A stretch of DNA of 64,000 nt from Pandoraea anapnoica (GCF_902459765.1 NZ_CABPSP010000020.1:1-64000); one strand, 5' to 3'; shown: positions 45,801-54,873, counted from the stretch's first letter. Notes: generated by a model from the letters alone, not told the origin. Translations and numbers: made by a program.

Positions 45801-47751
45801 TGCGACCGTCAACAGCACGTCGGCCGGCGTTGCCGCGGTGGCAGCCCACAATAACAGTAGCGTGAGCTTTACGAACGGCACCATCAATAGCGCTGGCGAC
45901 GGGATTGTTTCCGACGGCAACACGAACGTTACGCTGAACAACACGGCGGTGAATACCGGTGCAGGCTCTGCGCTCTACCATGTGACCGCCGGAAACGGCA
46001 CGCTGACAACAAACGGCTCAACGCTCAACGGCACCGTGATGGCAGATGCCGGAACCACGCTGAATCTGAACCTGAACAACGGCAGCGCGTACACCGGTAG
46101 TTTCACGCGTGGCTCAGGCAGCACGGTGAATCTGAGCTTGGATCCCGGTAGTACCTATACCGGAGCGGTTGCAGCGGACGCAGGCAGCACGTTCAACATG
46201 GCGATCACCGACGCAGCGAGCCAGTGGAATATGACTGGCGACTCGATGGTCAACAGCCTCACCAATCTTGGAACTGTCAACTTCGGAGGGGGGGCGCCCG
46301 GTGGAGGGTATCAAACGCTTTCGGTAGCCGGTGACTACACTGGTGGCGGCACACTGGCCATGCGTACTGAGCTCAATCTCGGCGGGAGCATGAGCAACCA
46401 GCATACCGACCGAATGATCGTCACAGGGGATGCGACTGGCACCACGAAATTGCATATGACGACGACGGGTTCGGGCGGGAATTCCAATACGCGCAACGAC
46501 AACAAAGCGCATGGTGACGAAGGGATTTCGCTTGTGCAGGTCGGGGGTACTGCAGCCGCAAATTCTTTCCAACTCGACACGAACTATGTTGTGGGCGCCA
46601 ACAGTGCCTATCAGTACCGGCTTTTTGCTTACGGCCCGGGTTCGAAGTGGGGGGCAGCCGATCCGACGCAGAGTGTTATGCCTAATAACGGCGACAACAC
46701 CTGGGACTATCGTCTTCAGACGGCTTACGAAGATCCAGGGGGTAATGTGACGCCGGGACAACCCAAAGACGACCCCGTCGTACCGAGCCGGCCGCTGCTG
46801 GTGCCGCAAGCGAGTGCTTATTTGGTCGCGCCGCTCGTGTTGCAGCGTTACGCGGCGACGGTGATGGACGGGCTCCATTCTCGGTTAGGCGATATTCGAC
46901 ACGGTGCAAACGGTTCGTCGGTTGTGGGTGGCGAAGCCTTTGCACGTGTATTTGGCGACACAGGGAGCTATACGCCGAACCTCCCCTTCCAAAAATATGG
47001 CTACGGCTTTGATCAGCAAACGCAAGCGATGCAGTTTGGCGGGAATTTCCTGCGTTACACGACATCGGGAGGCGATGCATTCCGGGTCGGCGTTGCTGCT
47101 ACGATTGGTTCGGCCCATGCGACCCCGCGAACCACCGCGGACAATAGCAGTGATCTGTCGGTACAGGCCCAGACGCTCGCATTGACGGCCACCTGGATGT
47201 CGCAGGAGGGCTGGTATGCCGATGCGGTGTTGGGGGGGACATTTTACCGGACCACGGTGAAAAGCCTTGCTCGCAACGTTGGTACGCTTTACGGAACCGG
47301 CCTTGACATGGCGCTGGAAGGCGGGCGGCAGATCGAGCTAACTTCCGGTCTCATGATCGAGCCGCGCGTCCAGTTTATTGGCCATACGGCAAATTTCAGG
47401 AATATGACCGATGCGGATGGCGTAGCCGTAGGGATCAACAATAGCCGCTCGATTACGGCGGCCACCGGCGTGCGTGTCAGCTACCCGATACAGGGTGTTG
47501 CATCGAGCGCCAGACCTTACGCCGATATCGGTTGGGGATACACCCAGATGTTCGGGGGGGATGTCAATTTGCCCGGCACGGATCCGCTTTCGACAGGAGG
47601 CGTGGGCGGTGCAATGCAACTAGCCCTCGGCCTTACTGGACAGTTCAGCCCGAGATTCCAGGGCTACGCTGAGGTGAACGGGCAGGTCCGCACCGGGCGA
47701 CACGGTAATTCCGGCGTCGGTGGGAAGGTCGGGCTCCGCTATGAGTTCTGA
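42841..47751 (+). CDS. Large classical autotransporter (1636 aa), ESPR signal peptide
   Basis: The start MNRIYRLTKDKNTGRTVVAS at 42841 is the extended signal peptide region (ESPR) of type V secretion proteins, followed by a hydrophobic core ending AAYA near residue 50. An upstream ATG at 42784 adds non-ESPR residues. The passenger (about 51-1330) is a beta-helix rich in Thr, Asn, Gly and Asp, with repeated SGTLTLSGxNxFxYTG-type PATR motifs near 560-800. The linker is PGQPKDDPVVPSRPL. The barrel is about 1370-1636, ending GLRYEF. Intact and full length, so probably surface-displayed adhesin-like, unlike the frameshifted relative at 4817-8031. Promoter not located. Confidence 0.93.
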   Translation: MNRIYRLTKDKNTGRTVVASELAKSGGGWGRVAAAGGVVAFAAMSSAAYAVDYADTVTNTDLSSADTIVTTDDGHHGFVVTDGNVYAAPDNNVITTRGNAAVGVFLSGSGSKAELNNVSVVTSGDDDGNGNAAHGIYVDGGSELNMTVSNGRRNSVIVSGYGASGIKMGNGAAATIDSADISVHGTNAGGDYDSVNAGILAREGNASLTISNSTISTDRSYAYGVNVGRLMGYNFSFTNLRVATAGDNSIGVVFYGNKSTLTADTSSSIETKGESSLGLLAGTDANVAWADGNIATHGSNSDGVHVMGSASLTLTNTRVSADQGEGVNVSGSGTLTTVNSTISTGDGGKDAVYVDGAGNTLNFDAATTLKTTADGAYGLTLANGAQQTFLPGSVLPTFDVSGKDAAAIRVTGVSSTATFSGALFDGASMTLGAESWGILAENGGAVIFQGAGGGTSGVGIWARGTPAQEGSVQYLNDAAAIDTKFRIDDYGTIDISRINAPSLTIDSLEGKGGTMELGSHGLIVNGSASTTYAGKIDGSGDVTRSGTGTLTLTGGDAFAFGGGVHIADTATLGVSDAATSAAGKQFDFAAPGATLNVDASVGTFELGGITSNTAGDGTIHLGGNLNVNNSTTDSAFSGTIDGDGQLIKNGTATLTLGGAHSFDHTGITDIQGGQLSATGAANASGHTINVGTSGTLDAQTVSGTGFTVGMITGDGTINIGAKSLTVDGTNSGTFSGSINGTGDLVKTNSGTLTLSGSNAFNYTGATDIQGGVLALQNVTPGTFTKTFTLDGGWLDLSEAGTPNETNATNWPRITIDQGTNAAKGGVIGADDNVHYDIGTGNTETIGYQIGSGTASPNGKGVFVLKDGDGTLELTGDNEYVGNTRINGGILKISADQNLGDTSVAREVVLNGGKLEVAGSFTSQRDIELRKDGAVIVDAGADTTWSSVHGSNGTDFVFTKEGDGRLAFSGASRMSGVIANAGTLDMGPATVNSTSAGVAAVAAHNNSSVSFTNGTINSAGDGIVSDGNTNVTLNNTAVNTGAGSALYHVTAGNGTLTTNGSTLNGTVMADAGTTLNLNLNNGSAYTGSFTRGSGSTVNLSLDPGSTYTGAVAADAGSTFNMAITDAASQWNMTGDSMVNSLTNLGTVNFGGGAPGGGYQTLSVAGDYTGGGTLAMRTELNLGGSMSNQHTDRMIVTGDATGTTKLHMTTTGSGGNSNTRNDNKAHGDEGISLVQVGGTAAANSFQLDTNYVVGANSAYQYRLFAYGPGSKWGAADPTQSVMPNNGDNTWDYRLQTAYEDPGGNVTPGQPKDDPVVPSRPLLVPQASAYLVAPLVLQRYAATVMDGLHSRLGDIRHGANGSSVVGGEAFARVFGDTGSYTPNLPFQKYGYGFDQQTQAMQFGGNFLRYTTSGGDAFRVGVAATIGSAHATPRTTADNSSDLSVQAQTLALTATWMSQEGWYADAVLGGTFYRTTVKSLARNVGTLYGTGLDMALEGGRQIELTSGLMIEPRVQFIGHTANFRNMTDADGVAVGINNSRSITAATGVRVSYPIQGVASSARPYADIGWGYTQMFGGDVNLPGTDPLSTGGVGGAMQLALGLTGQFSPRFQGYAEVNGQVRTGRHGNSGVGGKVGLRYEF

Positions 47752-48192
47752 TGGTGTGTGTATTGATGTTTGTATTAATGAGCGGCTTCACAAATCTGCT
47801 ACCGCTTCGCCCGAAAATGCCGGGAGCGTCCCCGGTAATTTTGGGGCGTTCTTCTGATTTTGAGTGGTGCGCGAGTTGAAGGACCTAAGGTTAACTTGCT
47901 GGTTCACGGGGCAGAGGGAGTCGATGTGCCCGGGAGGATGCAGCTAACACAAACTGGACGGAGATGATTAGGAATGGTTGCCTCTGATTGCCGTGTACGG
48001 AAACAAACTCGACTGCTCGGAATGATCAGCGTGGAGTTTAGTAGTTCCTCTAGAGACGGTTGTCCTTGCCATTGAGTTTCACGTTGCCGCCGACAGGCGT
48101 TGGCTCAATTTCAGGCAAGTTTTCTGGCCCATCAAATTCGCATGCGTTTTGAGTTGGGCTGTCTGTGCTCAGATGGCTCTTGGAGGGGCATT
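47752..48192. other. Intergenic region downstream of the autotransporter
   Basis: A weak GC-rich repeat (CCGGGAGCGTCCCCGG, about 47820-47835) might act in termination. No gene is supported before 48193. Confidence 0.4.
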
Positions 48193-48405
48193 GTGCGAAT
48201 CATTCCTGAGATATCGGCTTGCATGGTGAGCTTGAATATTGGGCTCGCCCTCGTCACCAGTTTGGTCGCGTTCGGCTACGAATTTGACCTTCTTGAGTGC
48301 ATTCTCGCCGCAGCGATATTTGCAGCGCTGCTTTACGTGGCCGCGCACATCACGGGGTGTGCGTGGCGAGGCGTTCGACATTCCCGGCGCGAGGGCCGAC
48401 GCTAA
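48193..48405 (+). CDS. Small membrane protein
   Basis: A 70-aa product from GTG 48193, preceded by SD GGAGGG. Residues about 12-28 (LNIGLALVTSLVAFGY) and 34-55 (ILAAAIFAALLYVAAHITGC) are hydrophobic, giving a two-helix hairpin with a strongly basic tail (WRGVRHSRREGRR). Family not recognised. Confidence 0.5.
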   Translation: MRIIPEISACMVSLNIGLALVTSLVAFGYEFDLLECILAAAIFAALLYVAAHITGCAWRGVRHSRREGRR

Positions 48406-48534
48406 TCTCAGTGTGGTGCTGGTTGGCAAATTCAACGGCGACGCTGCGGACGCTATCCAATTAGGTTGCCTGTCCTGAAGGAACGCTAGGCCATCGTCGT
48501 CAATCTCTCATTTGGTGGAAGGGACGAGGTGTAG

Positions 48535-50904
48535 ATGAAAAATTCAAAAGTCGGGGCGGCACGTGCGGATGGTCAGAGCTGCGTGCAGGGGGCCGCGTTG
48601 CCATTGGCGCATTTGAGCGTGTTGCAACGGAGTTGCTCGCTTGCGGGACGCCTCGCAGGCCAACTCCTGGCGGATCAAGGGGCTCAAGTTTTTGCTGCAG
48701 AGCGGCCCGGTGGTTCGGTGAGCGAGCTTGATGGTTATCTCGATCGAGGCAAGACGCTTCTGCCTGTTGAGCGACTGGACGGACTGGCCGACGCGGACTT
48801 GGTCATCCTCGACGGGGCAGTGACCGCTCGGCTTTCGTCGCGACAGATCGTACTGGGATTTACGAGTGTTGTACCCGGAGATCAAACATTCGATGTTCCG
48901 GATGACGCGAGTGACGATCTACTAAACTCCCTCGCCGGTTTCTACACGGATCTCGGTGTGACTAGTCGATTGCTCGGGCGCGAGGTCATCTACACTCCGC
49001 TGCCGCTGTGCTCTGTATATGCGGGTGTACTCGCCGTTTCTGCCGTCTGTGCCGCGTTGGTCCAACGGGAGCGCACAGGAGTAGGCGCGTCGATTGTCAT
49101 TCCTCGCCTGTCTGCCGGCCTCTCCGCCATTGGCGTTTTAGCCATGAGTGTTCGTGGGATCAAACCCCACCTGGTTCCGCCGGCTCTTCTAGGCTTGCCT
49201 GAAGAGTTGGCATCCCTGCTGCCTCGCGCGCGCGAAAGCGAAGAGGAAATGCTCCGTTTCGTCAACCGCCTGAACCCGACGGCAGGTTGCTATCGCACGT
49301 CCGATGGACGCCTGGTGATGCCGGTGACAACGGTCAATCGGCGGCTTGCCCAAGCGATGCTTGTGGTGCTTGGGCTCGAGGAGCGAGCCAAAGACCTTGG
49401 GGTGGTCAATGTTTCGCCGTATTTTCCGGAAAACGTGTCGTTTGCACAGACCAATCTCGCGGTTCCTCAAGCGATGCGTGCGGATATTTCCATCGCACTT
49501 GCCGACGACATGGCGAAGGTGTTCGCCACACAGACTGCCGAGCACTGGGAAGCCGTGTTTGCTCAAGCAGAGGTTCCGCTCGGAATTGTCGAAACGTTCG
49601 ACGAGTGGATGACGGCTTCGTGGGCTCAAGAGGCTGGTTTGGTGGTGGCTCCAATTGGCGTGAATAGCCCTCAACTCGGACGTGCCGTGAATATTCACTC
49701 TGCGCGCCCCTATCCGCCATTGCGTGCTGCAAAGACATCATTGGACGCTGTTCTGACGCCGGCACCATCGAATGGCGGTGATGCCAGTAAGCGAAATACA
49801 ACTAAGCCGCTGGACGGATACACGGTCCTTGATATGGCGAATGTCATTGCGGGGCCCGCCTGTGGACGGATATTGGGCGAACTTGGGGCGCACGTCGTCA
49901 AGGTTGACACAACGCGTCCGGATCATCAGCCGCTGGTGACCGTGGATTGGGGCGCGGAAGCAAGCCAAGGCAAGCAGAGCATCTTGCTCGATTTGAGGAT
50001 GGACTCCGCCCGGGATGTGCTTCACCGTCTTATCAAACGGGCCGACATTCTCGTCATGAACGAAACCGATGCGGGGGTTCGACGGCTGGGGCTGACGCAA
50101 GACGCCGTCGCTGCGATCAATCCGGCCACGGTCGTCGTTCAGGTGAGCGCCTTCAAAGGCGAGTTCGCTGGCGCCTTCGATGATCGACCGGGATACGATC
50201 CACTGCTGCAGGCGATTGCCGGCATCATGTCGCGTTTTGGGACACCCGGATTGCCGCTCCTTCATGGGATTGCATCATGCGTCGATTATTTAACGGGCTA
50301 CCTTGGCGCGTTTTCGGCACTGACGGCTTTGCAGGCTCGCGAGCGCAATGGTGGCAAGCGCGGGGATTGGGCGGAAACATCCTTGGCCTCAGCGGCTTCA
50401 TTGGTTCAGTTTCCATTCCAATGGACGTCTAGCGGCCTTCCTGAGTGCGCGGTCGGACCCAAAGCCACTGGACCTAATCAAGCATCATCACTGCTTCAAC
50501 AAGCAGACGGTTGGATATTCGTTGAGGCCAACGGTTCGCTTCCCGAATTGACTGGTCTTAGCGTCAATGATGCGATTGCGGAGGCGAAGCGCCAAGGTGC
50601 TCGAGCGGTCCCAGTGCAGACAATCGCCAAGCTGCGGGAGCGGTTCCTCGAGCATCCGAGTTCCACCGTGAGCTTCAGGCAGAGCGATTGCCAGGGATTG
50701 GAGGTAACGCTTCTTGAGCCGACTTGGTTTCAGTTTGATGGGGCGCCCTTGGGGCATGCTGGTGATTCGGGGCGTCCCGGCGCCGATGCCGACTCGATCC
50801 TTGCGTTCCTCGGTATCGACCCGGCAGAGATCACACGCATGAAGGACGAGGGGGCGGTAGGCGAGCCGGATTGGATGATAAGACGAGGGGCCAGTACGTC
50901 ATAA
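48535..50904 (+). CDS. Fused double-domain CaiB/BaiF (family III) CoA-transferase
   Basis: A 789-aa protein made of two family III CoA-transferase domains. The second (about 424-780) is clear: DGYTVLDMANVIAGPACGRI, LGELGAHVVKVD, GKQSILLDLRMDSARDVL, YDPLLQAIAGIMSRFG and a Lys/Arg-rich GKRGDWAETSL. The first (about 20-400) is diverged at its start (LAGRLAGQLLADQGAQVFAA) but keeps GFTSVVPGD and GVLAVSAVCAALVQRERTGV. Family III enzymes move CoA between acyl donors and acceptors in the cytoplasm. Normal members are single-domain dimers of about 400 aa. The fusion could make one polypeptide of the dimer, with one half possibly inactive. SD GAGGTG precedes the ATG. Confidence 0.88.
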   Translation: MKNSKVGAARADGQSCVQGAALPLAHLSVLQRSCSLAGRLAGQLLADQGAQVFAAERPGGSVSELDGYLDRGKTLLPVERLDGLADADLVILDGAVTARLSSRQIVLGFTSVVPGDQTFDVPDDASDDLLNSLAGFYTDLGVTSRLLGREVIYTPLPLCSVYAGVLAVSAVCAALVQRERTGVGASIVIPRLSAGLSAIGVLAMSVRGIKPHLVPPALLGLPEELASLLPRARESEEEMLRFVNRLNPTAGCYRTSDGRLVMPVTTVNRRLAQAMLVVLGLEERAKDLGVVNVSPYFPENVSFAQTNLAVPQAMRADISIALADDMAKVFATQTAEHWEAVFAQAEVPLGIVETFDEWMTASWAQEAGLVVAPIGVNSPQLGRAVNIHSARPYPPLRAAKTSLDAVLTPAPSNGGDASKRNTTKPLDGYTVLDMANVIAGPACGRILGELGAHVVKVDTTRPDHQPLVTVDWGAEASQGKQSILLDLRMDSARDVLHRLIKRADILVMNETDAGVRRLGLTQDAVAAINPATVVVQVSAFKGEFAGAFDDRPGYDPLLQAIAGIMSRFGTPGLPLLHGIASCVDYLTGYLGAFSALTALQARERNGGKRGDWAETSLASAASLVQFPFQWTSSGLPECAVGPKATGPNQASSLLQQADGWIFVEANGSLPELTGLSVNDAIAEAKRQGARAVPVQTIAKLRERFLEHPSSTVSFRQSDCQGLEVTLLEPTWFQFDGAPLGHAGDSGRPGADADSILAFLGIDPAEITRMKDEGAVGEPDWMIRRGASTS

Positions 50905-50914
50905 GCAGAAGGTG

Positions 50915-50934
50915 GGTCCTCCGACAGGAGGGCC
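50915..50934. terminator. Hairpin between convergent CoA-transferase and porin genes
   Basis: An 8-bp stem GGTCCTCC/GGAGGGCC with a GACA loop and one T-G pair. It is followed by GTTGCTTTTGC on the plus strand, so it is a weak to moderate terminator. Confidence 0.55.
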
Positions 50935-50961
50935 GTTGCTTTTGCGCCGAGTGGGCTCGCC

Positions 50962-52062
50962 TCAGAAGCGATGTCGTATGCCAGCCATAGCGCCTAGTTG
51001 GCGCGTGACGGGAGGCATCACCGTGGTGTCCCCTTGAAGTTGTGCGCCGATCAGTCCACCAGAATACCTCGCGTAGTCTACTTCGCCATACAATGCCGTG
51101 CCCTTAGATAATGACAGATTGGCAACGAGCTGAAGCTGCGTTGCGTTGCCATTCTTTGACGGCATATCTCCATCTTGGAGCGTTCGCCAAAAGTTGGCGC
51201 TGAGGTGAGCTCGACCAACGATTTGCGTGACGCCTGCGAAATACATGGTGCGAGCAGACAAATCTAGCATGCCAAGTGCGGCAAGTGACGCTTCCGAATA
51301 GCGGCCGAATGACCGGAATCCTTGGGAGAATCGGTTGACAGCGACTCCGAGGTGCAGGCGGGTCATGCCGAGCCAGTACGATCCTCCGTAAGTCCACGTC
51401 TTCGCTGGCGAACCATTGGTTGAGTCTCTTGTTAGCAGGTAGGCCGCTGCGAGTGCAAAGGACCGATCGATCGCATAGGTGAGAGACATTGAGCTTTGGC
51501 TTCCGTATGACATGTGTCCGGGTTGATTGCCGAAGGCTTGAGATGCTTGGAAGGTAAGGTTGGCAACGCCCGCGGTGTACTTCAGCATATTGTCCGTCCA
51601 AGCCCCGGCAGCCATTGTCGCTTCTGGTCGAAATAGATAGAACGTGGGTAGCCAAGGGTTGCTCGCGAATGCTCGGACGGCCGCGTCAGCTTGAGGATTC
51701 GTCTGGCGCCCAAGCGTCAGGCGGCCGAATCGATCAGATTCCATTCCGAGTAGCGCTGTGCTGAAGTACGGATGGCTCGGGTCTAGCGCGCCAGAATGGC
51801 CAAAGAAGCGATTTTCCAGGCGAAGATATGCCTTGGCGCCTTGGCCAAGATTCTCTTGGCCGTGTAGGCCAATCAAACTCTGCGCAGCCCCACCTGGAGT
51901 GACAGACCAAGTCGAGATTCTCGTCGTGGAGGACGTTCCCTCCACGTATCGCACCCCCGTGTCCACAACCCCATACATCACGAGTGCCGACTGCGCAATC
52001 GCAGATTTCGCGCTCGAGAAAAATGCGGCGGCAATAGCGGTTAGGGCGCATAGCGTCGCCAT
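50962..52062 (-). CDS. Gram-negative porin (trimeric, OmpC-like)
   Basis: A 366-aa outer-membrane porin. The start MATLCALTAIAAAFFSSAKS at 52062 is a plausible signal peptide with cleavage near AIA-QS; the frame is also open to an ATG at 52182. The mature part begins SALVMYGVVDTGVRYVEGTS, the usual porin_4 start, and passes through SLIGLHGQENLGQGAKAYLR, FGRLTLGRQTNPQ and LTYAIDRSF. It ends MAGIRHRF with terminal Phe. Substrate unknown. Convergent with the CoA-transferase gene. Confidence 0.9.
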   Translation of the reverse strand: MATLCALTAIAAAFFSSAKSAIAQSALVMYGVVDTGVRYVEGTSSTTRISTWSVTPGGAAQSLIGLHGQENLGQGAKAYLRLENRFFGHSGALDPSHPYFSTALLGMESDRFGRLTLGRQTNPQADAAVRAFASNPWLPTFYLFRPEATMAAGAWTDNMLKYTAGVANLTFQASQAFGNQPGHMSYGSQSSMSLTYAIDRSFALAAAYLLTRDSTNGSPAKTWTYGGSYWLGMTRLHLGVAVNRFSQGFRSFGRYSEASLAALGMLDLSARTMYFAGVTQIVGRAHLSANFWRTLQDGDMPSKNGNATQLQLVANLSLSKGTALYGEVDYARYSGGLIGAQLQGDTTVMPPVTRQLGAMAGIRHRF

Positions 52063-52381
52063 AGGTCTGGGGCGCCCGCCTTTCGTCCGAGTCTCCGCTC
52101 GGCTGCGAACCGTCGAATGCAATGGATTTGCTTGGATGGGGGACGTGCCTATCGATATCAATATTGCACCTGCTAAGTTCAAATTTCAGGGCGCACGTGT
52201 GTGGGGGGGGCTCAGTCTTTGGATGAGGAGTGTACTGAGGCCCGAACCGGCAAAAATTGACGTTTTTCCCACTTGTCTTGTTCTAGGTTGTCTGGACCGC
52301 TATTTAGTGCCGGCACCAAACCAAATTGCTTGGTGGCAGGTTGGCATATTTCAAATGTCGAGCTATGGCATTCAGCCACGC
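52063..52381. other. Upstream region of the porin, no other gene
   Basis: It carries the open N-terminal extension of the porin frame (to 52182) and then no supported gene up to the IS end at 52382. A G8 run lies near 52203. Confidence 0.4.
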
Positions 52382-52427
52382 TGACCTGCCCCCTTCAATC
52401 GGGCCAATCGGCTTCTAGCAAAGTCCC

Positions 52428-53261
52428 TTAAACCAACTCCTGGAAAGCGGCAGGAGCATCCGCGGTTGCCCGATGTTTCGCCGCAAACTCTGACGGCGCA
52501 AGGTAGTTCAGTGCGCTGTGCGGCCTTTGCTCGTTGTAGTCCTGACGCCATGCCGCGATGACAGCCCGAGCGTGCGCGAGCGTTGTGAACCAGTGCTCGT
52601 TAAGGCATTCGTCGCGGAATTTGCCGTTGAACGATTCGATGTACGCATTCTGCGTTGGCTTGCCCGCCTGAATCAACTTCAAAGTGACGCCGTTCGCATA
52701 CGCCCACTGGTCAAGCGCGCGGCTCGTAAATTCGGGGCCCTGATCTGTTCGCACCGCCTTGGGATAGCCACGGAAGCGAGCTGCACAGTCCAATGCCCGA
52801 GCGACATACAAACCTGAGATGCCATGGTCGACGACGATGTCGACGGCCTCTTTCGTGAAATCGTCGACGACGGTCAGGCACTTCACGCGTCGGCCGTTGG
52901 AAAGCGCATCCATCACGAAATCGATTGACCATACCTCGTTGGGTGCGCCCGGCAATGCCAGTTGCTCGCGTTCAATCATTACGCCGTGGCGCTTGCGACG
53001 GCGCCGCACAGCCAGCCCTGCCTCACGGTACAGGCGATAGATGCGCTTGTGATTGGCGTGCGTGCCTTCGCGTTCCACCAGAGCGTGCAATCGGCGGTAG
53101 CCGAATCGACGACGTTCGTGCGCCAGCTCCACTAGACGCGCCGCTAGCACCTCATTCTCGTGGTCCGGCTTCGCGTCGTAATGCAGCACGCTGCGAGAAA
53201 GCCCGACAAGCCGGCAAGCGCGGCGCTCGGAGATGTTGACCTTCTCCCGAATCGCCGACAT
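52428..53261 (-). CDS. IS3-family transposase OrfB (DDE)
   Basis: A 277-aa transposase. The core is WSIDFVMDAL (Asp), VRTDQGPEF (Asp) and [16 protein letters not shown] (Glu). The N-terminal HTH_21-like region is RRRFGYRRLHALVEREG. Intact. IS3-type fusion with OrfA would need the frame-shift zone at 53262-53320, where OrfA ends early. Confidence 0.9.
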   Translation of the reverse strand: MSAIREKVNISERRACRLVGLSRSVLHYDAKPDHENEVLAARLVELAHERRRFGYRRLHALVEREGTHANHKRIYRLYREAGLAVRRRRKRHGVMIEREQLALPGAPNEVWSIDFVMDALSNGRRVKCLTVVDDFTKEAVDIVVDHGISGLYVARALDCAARFRGYPKAVRTDQGPEFTSRALDQWAYANGVTLKLIQAGKPTQNAYIESFNGKFRDECLNEHWFTTLAHARAVIAAWRQDYNEQRPHSALNYLAPSEFAAKHRATADAPAAFQELV

Positions 53262-53317
53262 TGCTTCGCGTTTGGCTTGCGGGCTCAGGGCTTTCCCTTG
53301 ACGACGAGCTTCAAGGC

Positions 53318-53548
53318 TTACATATCGAGCATTGCTTCGGCCAGCAGCTTCTTCAGCCGGGCATTCTCAACCTCGAGGTCCTTGAGCCGACGGGCTTCGG
53401 AGACTTCCATGCCGCCGAACTTCGCGCGCCAGGTGTAGAACGACGCGTCACTAAACCCGTGCTTCCTGCACAGTTCCTTGACCGGCATCCCGGCTTCAGC
53501 TTCCTTCAGAAAGCCGATGATTTGCTGTTCCGTAAATCGCTTCTTCAT
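53318..53548 (-). CDS. IS3-family OrfA, shortened by a stop codon
   Basis: A 76-aa product, MKKRFTEQQIIGFLKEAEAG with helix-turn-helix KELCRKHGFSDASFYTWRAK and zipper [20 protein letters not shown]. It ends at LDM-TAA. The next codons would read ALKLVVKGKP, which resembles the usual continuation of the family, so the TAA looks like a recent GAA-to-TAA change. Confidence 0.85.
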   Translation of the reverse strand: MKKRFTEQQIIGFLKEAEAGMPVKELCRKHGFSDASFYTWRAKFGGMEVSEARRLKDLEVENARLKKLLAEAMLDM

Positions 53549-53616
53549 GTTCGTCTTCTTCTCCGAAAACGAACTTTACTAGACCCCGGCTGGCCCTGTT
53601 TGCAGGGAGCAGGTCA

Positions 53617-54191
53617 TCGAGTTTCACGCCGCGTCGGTATGCCCAATCGTCTAAAGCGCGAGAAGTGAACTCTGTGCCGTTGTCCACGGTGATGGATTCG
53701 GGCCATCGGCGAAGGACCGCAGAACGATCCAGCGCCTGACCCACCGCACGGCCGGTCTGTCGGAAGTTGGCCTCCAGACAAACACTCTCGCGACTCCATT
53801 GATCGATGACAGTCAGAATGCGAAAGCGGCGTCCATCAAGCATCTGGTCATGAACGAAATCCATGCTCCAGTGCTGATTCGGTCCGGTGGGCGCCGGTGG
53901 CTTGCCTCGCAGCAGCGCGATGCGCTTGCGGCGCTTGACCTTCATCCGCAATTGCAGGCCCTCTAGGCTGTAAAGCCCGTAGACGCGCTTTTTACCCACG
54001 TCCCAGCCCTCGCGACGCAACATCACCAGCACCCGCCGATAGCCAAACTGCGGACGACTTAAGGCGATGTTCCGGATACGTTGGCGCAGCGCACTTTGAT
54101 CGCGTGCACGACTCTTCGCGTACCAAGTCGAGCGCTGCAGCAACGCCAACGCGCAGGAACGCTGCACGCTTATGTGGAAACGCTCTTGCAT
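53617..54191 (-). pseudogene. IS407-like OrfB transposase, truncated
   Basis: The frame starts MQERFHISVQRSCALALLQR, passes WSMDFVHDQM (first Asp) and ITVDNGTEF (second Asp) and is interrupted after AYRRGVKLD at the IS boundary 53616. The catalytic Glu region is missing, so it is inactive. The open frame continues into the inserted IS to 53496 by chance. Confidence 0.88.
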
Positions 54192-54223
54192 CTAAGCCGC
54201 CAGCTCGCGCCGTTTGGCGGCCT

Positions 54224-54490
54224 TCAGACTTTTTTTCGCACCACCTCTTGCAGGATCTGTTTATCCAGCGTCAGGTCGGCGACGATACGTCGCAAGCGCG
54301 CGTTTTCGTCTTCGAGTTGCTTGAGCTTGCGCATCTCGCTAACGCCGAAATCGGCGTACTTCTTCTTCCATGTGTAGAACGTTGCCTCCGACACACCGAT
54401 CTGCCGACAGACGTCGACCACCGGTGTGCCGCTCTCGGCCAATCGCAGCGCATAGGCGATCTGCTCTTCACTAAATCTCGAGCGTTTCAT
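54224..54490 (-). CDS. IS407-like OrfA
   Basis: An 88-aa product, MKRSRFSEEQIAYALRLAES with helix-turn-helix VDVCRQIGVSEATFYTWKKK and zipper LKQLEDENARLRRIVADLTL, ending EVVRKKV. Intact, but its OrfB partner is truncated. Confidence 0.9.
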   Translation of the reverse strand: MKRSRFSEEQIAYALRLAESGTPVVDVCRQIGVSEATFYTWKKKYADFGVSEMRKLKQLEDENARLRRIVADLTLDKQILQEVVRKKV

Positions 54491-54540
54491 GGCGACTCCT
54501 CGCCCCGTTCGGGGCGCTGAGAAGCAACTTTACCTCTAGT

Positions 54541-54873
54541 TTTGACCTGTTCGGATATTCCGGGGACACGTCAATGCAGGTTGGCAGACCGGTCGATAGG
54601 GGCTGGCAGGGCCGAAGCCCTCCCACATGCCCCGCACATAGGGGGAAGCTATGCGCGCAAAAAAGCCGTGAGTCATGAGGACGGCGCGGCTTATGCGCCT
54701 ATCGAGCCCGGGCTGCCAAGCCCGCAAACCAGTTGTCTATTGATGATGGCCGAAGTATGGCGCAAGCGCGGGCGGATTGCAGGCGGACATGGCCATGTCC
54801 GCGATGTCCCGGAGAGAGGGCCGGCTCACTCTGCCGCTACGGAGCGGATCATTCGCGGCTAACTCATGGCCTA
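54541..54873. other. Intergenic region, no gene found
   Basis: It contains a CGGGCT-GCCA-AGCCCG stem (54706-54721) downstream of the beta-propeller gene, without a T run. No supported gene. Confidence 0.4.

Larger units (their letters stand above)
52382..53616 (-). mobile_element. IS3-family element, inserted into an older IS
   Basis: Inverted repeats TGACCTGCCCCCTTCAATCG (52382 on) and, on the other strand from 53616, TGACCTGCTCCCTGCAAACA define 1235 bp. The right side cuts the OrfB of the next element after GVKLD, while the left side continues into porin upstream DNA. The flanks do not match, so DNA next to the insertion was lost. Confidence 0.85.
53617..54540 (-). mobile_element. IS3-family (IS407-like) element, 3' half deleted
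   Basis: A complete OrfA and the first about 192 codons of OrfB remain; the rest was removed where the element at 52382-53616 sits. The upstream end is near 54540 (no clear inverted repeat seen). Confidence 0.75.

Noticed and set aside
44450-46200. Repetitive DNA suggestive of tandem repeats
   Set aside because: These are degenerate protein repeats of the autotransporter beta-helix, not nucleotide tandem repeats.
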